Source: Fibrobacter sp. (lineage in GTDB: Bacteria; Fibrobacterota; Fibrobacteria; Fibrobacterales; Fibrobacteraceae). From it: 64,000 bases of DNA. Of the stretch, positions 60,804-64,000 are shown piece by piece. The notes under the pieces were generated by a model that saw nothing but the letters and a program-made list of their open reading frames with translations, was not told the origin of the DNA and made no database searches. Made by a program: the position numbers and the translations under genes. The stretch covers positions 1-64,000 of the forward strand of contig NZ_JAFZKX010000079.1 of NCBI RefSeq assembly GCF_017551775.1. The letters run 5' to 3'. How positions within the stretch are numbered: position 1 is the stretch's first letter; each line of letters opens with the position of its first letter.

Positions 60804-63200
60804 ATGACGCTTGAAGAAAACCGTTGCGTAGTTACCGGATTGGGCGTAATTTGTGCCGTCGGTAACAATGTCGAAGAAACCTGGAACAATGCGCTCAAGT
60901 CCGTCTCGGGCATCTACAAGACTACATCTGTCGATACCAAGAACTGCTATGCCGATTTGGCTGCCGAAGTCAAGTGCGATACGCTTGACGATATCGATGC
61001 CCCTGAAGAAAAGGACCGTGTATCCAAGCTGTGCATAAAGGCCGCGAACGAGGCTCTCGCCGACGCCGGCCTTTCCAATTTTAACGACGACCAGCGGGTG
61101 AGCGTCATTATCGGAAGCTGCGTCGGCGGCGTCATTTCCATTGAACATTATCATCAGGGCGCGAAAGAGGCCTCCGACATTCCCAAGATGCCGATTGCCT
61201 GCATCGCAAGCCAGGTTGCTGAAACCTGCGGTGCCGGTGGCATCGTCACGAACGTCGCGAACGCCTGTGCCGCTGGCACGATTTCGATTGCGCTCGCTTG
61301 CGACTTGATCCGTGCGGGCAAGGCCGACGTGGTGGTGGCCGGTGGTGCCGACTCCTTTGCCGCTGTCCCGTATTCCGGATTCCTTTCTCTCCATGCCCTC
61401 GACGAGAACGGCTGCTCCCCGTTCAACCACTGCAACGGCATTACGCTCGGTGAAGGTGCCGGTGTCGTTATCGTGGAATCCTATGAACATGCCAAGAAGC
61501 GCGGTGCCAAGACGTACTGCGAAGTTCTCGGTTCCGGCGTGACGAGCGACGCTAACCACATTACCGCCCCGCGCGAAGACGCCCTCTGCTTGATGGAGGC
61601 CATGAACCGCGCCGTCAATAATTCCGGCATCGCGAAGTCCGAAATTGGTTACGTGAATGCCCACGGTACGGGTACGGGCAAGAACGACTTCGCCGAAATG
61701 ACGGCCTTCAAGACCTTCTTCGGTGAAGAGAACCCGACGGTGAGCGTGAGCTCCACCAAGGTGATGACGGGTCACTGCCTGGGCGCCGCCGGTGCTATCG
61801 AGGCCGTGTTCAGCATCAAGGCTCTCACGACCGATACCGTGCTCCCGACCCTCCATTATTCCGAAGAAGACTCTGCCGCCCTCAAGGAAAAGGCCGGTTC
61901 GCTTGACTTTGTCCAGAACGAACCGCGCAAGAAGGCCCTCCAGAGCGTCATGAGCAACAACGTTGCGTTCGGCGGTACGAACGCGAGCATCATTTTCTCC
62001 AAGCAGCCGGGCAATGTTTCGGCGCAGTCGGCCAAGGTCAAGAAGATTGCGGTCACGGGTCTCGGTATCGTGAGCCCGCTCGGCAACAGCAAGGCTGCCT
62101 ACATCGAGGCGCTCAAGGCCGGCAAGAAGCTCGAAAGCGCTTCCGTGAAGTCGGTCATTTCGCTCGACGACTACAAGGAACTCGGCATCAAGATGGCCTT
62201 CTACCGCAAGCTCGACAACCTGGGCCAGCTCCAGACGGTCTCGGGCATGCGTGCGCTCCAGGATGCGAACTTCAAGGTGACCGAAGACAACGCGAAGGAT
62301 ATCGGCATTATCGTCGGTACCAGCGAAGGCGGTCTCGGCTCCACGTACGATTTCGAGGAACTCATTGCCCGCGAAGGCAACGCGAACGGTTCTGCGTTCA
62401 AGTTCCCGCACACTGTTTACAACGCCGCCGGCGGTTACCTCTCGATTTGCTCCGGCATCAAGGGCTACGGCGTGACGATTACTACGGGTCCGCTCTCCGG
62501 TCTCGACAGCATCGGCTATTCCATGAACGTCATTCATGACGGTCAGGAACAGGCGATGATGGCTACGGGTACCGACGAAAACCTGCCGATCATTACTGAA
62601 TTCGCCGAGAAGCTTGGTGTGGCCGCAAATGACGTGGTCGCTCCCTTCGCGAATGCCGATGGCTGCGTGGTGGGCGATGGCTCCGTGTCTATCCTCCTCG
62701 AAGAAGAAGATTACGCGAAGGCCCGCGGCGCCAAGGTCTACTGCTATGCGCTCGGGTTCGGCCATGGCCGCAAGAACGTGAAGTTCGGTAAGCTCGAAGG
62801 TTCCGACGAAGCTCTCGACAAGGCCATCAACGACGCCCTCGCCGATGCCGGCCTCAAGGCTTCCGACATCGATGCCGTCTGCGGTTTCGCGAACGGCTTC
62901 AAGAAGATTGACGATATCGAGAAGGGCGCGCTCCAGCGCGTGTTCGGCGAAAAGCTTGCCGCGATGCCGCTGTTCGAAGTCAAGGAACGTACCGGCGAAG
63001 GCCGTGCGGGGTCTGCGACGCTTGCCGCCTCCGAAGCAGCCATGCTTCTGAGTGGCGAACTCGAAAGCGACAACGCTTACTTTGTTGCAAACGACGGCTC
63101 TGTTTCGAGCAAGCCGGCCGCTGCGGCAAATCTCAAGAATGTTTTGATTATCTCTTTTGCGGCTGGCGGTTCTTACAGCGCAGTCGTGTTCGGAAAATAA
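60804..63200 (+). CDS. Fused ketoacyl synthase with degenerate second KAS domain
   Basis: A 798-residue protein made of two KAS domains. The N-terminal domain (1-405) is catalytic: Cys155 (NACAAGT), His287 (NAHGTGT) and His324 (TGHCLGAAG). The C-terminal domain (415-798) keeps the fold but has TGPLSGLDS where Cys is expected (Pro563), CGFANGF and ERTGEGRAG where the histidines should be. This is the arrangement of a ketosynthase plus chain-length-factor-like partner, normally two separate proteins in type II polyketide or aryl-polyene systems. ATG 60804 follows ACGGAG. With acpP, fabG and a dehydratase it forms a chain-building cluster. Confidence 0.85.
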   Translation: MTLEENRCVVTGLGVICAVGNNVEETWNNALKSVSGIYKTTSVDTKNCYADLAAEVKCDTLDDIDAPEEKDRVSKLCIKAANEALADAGLSNFNDDQRVSVIIGSCVGGVISIEHYHQGAKEASDIPKMPIACIASQVAETCGAGGIVTNVANACAAGTISIALACDLIRAGKADVVVAGGADSFAAVPYSGFLSLHALDENGCSPFNHCNGITLGEGAGVVIVESYEHAKKRGAKTYCEVLGSGVTSDANHITAPREDALCLMEAMNRAVNNSGIAKSEIGYVNAHGTGTGKNDFAEMTAFKTFFGEENPTVSVSSTKVMTGHCLGAAGAIEAVFSIKALTTDTVLPTLHYSEEDSAALKEKAGSLDFVQNEPRKKALQSVMSNNVAFGGTNASIIFSKQPGNVSAQSAKVKKIAVTGLGIVSPLGNSKAAYIEALKAGKKLESASVKSVISLDDYKELGIKMAFYRKLDNLGQLQTVSGMRALQDANFKVTEDNAKDIGIIVGTSEGGLGSTYDFEELIAREGNANGSAFKFPHTVYNAAGGYLSICSGIKGYGVTITTGPLSGLDSIGYSMNVIHDGQEQAMMATGTDENLPIITEFAEKLGVAANDVVAPFANADGCVVGDGSVSILLEEEDYAKARGAKVYCYALGFGHGRKNVKFGKLEGSDEALDKAINDALADAGLKASDIDAVCGFANGFKKIDDIEKGALQRVFGEKLAAMPLFEVKERTGEGRAGSATLAASEAAMLLSGELESDNAYFVANDGSVSSKPAAAANLKNVLIISFAAGGSYSAVVFGK

Positions 63201-63209
63201 GGAGGCTAT

Positions 63210-63941
63210 ATGAAGGTTGCTCTCGTAACAGGCGCATCCAAGGGAATCGGCAAGGCTTGTGCCCTGCGACTCGCCCGCGACGGTTACACGGTGGTGGTGA
63301 ACTACTCCAGTTCCGATGAGGCTGCCCAGCAGACTCTCGACCAGATCAAGAACGAAGGCGGCGACGGCATGCTCTACAAGGCGAACGTGGCCGACCTCTC
63401 TCAGGTGAAGGTGATGGTTCGCGAAGTCTTCAAGGCTTATGGCCGTATCGACGTGCTCGTGAACAATGCGGGCATCGTGCGTGACGAATACCTCCTGATG
63501 ATGAATCCGGAAACGCTCGACAAGTGCTTCGACCTGAACGTGAAGGGCTACTTCTATTGCGCCCAGCAGGTCGCCGTGAAGATGTACAAGCAGAAGTCCG
63601 GCGTGATTATCAACATGAGCTCCGTCAGCTCCAAGTTCGCGCTCGCGGGCCAGGCGGTTTACAGCGCCACGAAGGGCGCGGTGAACTCCCTCACGCAGAC
63701 TCTCGCCAAGGAACTCGGCGGTTTCGGCATCCGCGTGAATGCGGTGGCTCCCGGCTTTATCGCGACCGAGATGATCGAGGCCATTCCCGAAGAAACCCGC
63801 AAGGGCTACCTCGAGAAGATTCCTCTCAAGCGTTTCGGTTCCGCCGACGAAGTGGCGAACATCGTTTCCGCCCTCGCTTCTGACCAGTTCTCCTACATTA
63901 CGGGCCAGGTATTCGTGCTCGACGGAGGTCTCTCCCTATGA
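63210..63941 (+). CDS. fabG: 3-oxoacyl-ACP reductase
   Basis: A 243-residue NADPH-dependent reductase of the SDR family. The nucleotide motif TGASKGIG, NNAG and the catalytic Ser-Tyr-Lys set (SSVSSKFALAG...YSATKG) are present. It starts 9 nt after the fused KAS with AAGGAGG before the ATG, and its stop overlaps the next start (ATGA), so it reduces the product of the preceding condensing enzyme in the same operon. The window does not show whether a second fabG exists elsewhere. Confidence 0.94.
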   Translation: MKVALVTGASKGIGKACALRLARDGYTVVVNYSSSDEAAQQTLDQIKNEGGDGMLYKANVADLSQVKVMVREVFKAYGRIDVLVNNAGIVRDEYLLMMNPETLDKCFDLNVKGYFYCAQQVAVKMYKQKSGVIINMSSVSSKFALAGQAVYSATKGAVNSLTQTLAKELGGFGIRVNAVAPGFIATEMIEAIPEETRKGYLEKIPLKRFGSADEVANIVSALASDQFSYITGQVFVLDGGLSL

Positions 63942-64000
63942 TGAACATTTTCGAAATCAGCGAAAAGATTGCCCAGCGTCCGCCGTTCCAGATGATCGAG
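63938..64000 (+). CDS. Start of a FabA/FabZ-like dehydratase (cut by window end)
   Basis: Only the first 21 codons are visible. MMNIFEISEKIAQRPPFQMIE resembles the beginning of FabZ/FabA-type 3-hydroxyacyl-ACP dehydratases, where an R-P-P-F/M segment precedes the first strand. The ATG overlaps the fabG stop by four bases (ATGA). Position after ACP, KAS and reductase supports this reading; identification from 21 residues is tentative. Confidence 0.5.
   Translation, partial: MMNIFEISEKIAQRPPFQMIE

Overview
The window looks like a chromosomal segment of a Fibrobacter-type bacterium (phylum Fibrobacterota, FCB group). The reasons are a FISUMP-domain protein (the Fibrobacter succinogenes major paralogous domain), a secreted family 9 glycoside hydrolase ending in a type IX-like sorting tail, a large OmpA protein with thrombospondin type 3 repeats, and many small lipoproteins. 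Coding density is high and most genes are moderately GC-rich. Several intergenic stretches and a few genes (13.5-15.0 kb, 25.0-25.6 kb) are clearly AT-rich. I found no rRNA, tRNA, CRISPR array, transposase or integrase.

Layout. 0-5.2 kb (minus): start of fusA, a membrane protein and an EcsC-like protein, then DEAD-box helicase, map and a small conserved gene. 5.3-9.4 kb (minus): operon purU, small membrane protein, pyrE, lipoprotein, outer-membrane protein. 9.5-16.4 kb (plus): FISUMP protein, hemB, two tandem radical SAM/SPASM cassettes each with a small basic protein, and hemL. 16.4-20.5 kb (minus): acyl-CoA synthetase, DUF2334-type deacetylase-fold protein, a 43-residue membrane protein, fabF. 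20.6-25.6 kb: small lipoproteins, a duplicated-domain secreted protein and an AhbD/NirJ-type radical SAM enzyme. 25.6-32.0 kb (plus): tadA and a six-gene run built around a MotA/ZorA-like and MotB/ZorB-like pair.

32.1-34.5 kb (minus) holds a third radical SAM/SPASM maturase translationally coupled to two lipoproteins that share a C-terminal motif. 34.8-40.8 kb (plus) holds three tandem secreted subtilase-fold proteins whose nucleophile serine is replaced by glutamate. 40.9-43.2 kb (minus) is ilvBN. 43.5-52.2 kb (plus) holds radC, the OmpA/TSP3 giant, a small gene, thyA, folA, an MgtC-family transporter-like protein and guaB. 52.3-58.5 kb holds lipoproteins, an FGE-like-domain lipoprotein, an inositol monophosphatase and the GH9 enzyme. 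58.6-64 kb holds an acyl-CoA carboxylase subunit (minus) and the start of a lipid-synthesis cluster: ACP, a fused KAS/degenerate-KAS protein, FabG and a dehydratase cut by the window edge.

The candidates most worth following are: (1) three paralogous radical SAM/SPASM maturases with two partner types, Cys-free basic proteins and Cys-tailed lipoproteins; (2) the MotAB/ZorAB-like motor operon with no known Zorya effector; (3) the three pseudo-subtilases; (4) recurrent TAnnTTTG-like -10 elements, several ending only 4-5 nt before an ATG that lacks a Shine-Dalgarno, which suggests leaderless transcripts; and (5) terminator T-tracts that run directly into the next promoter.
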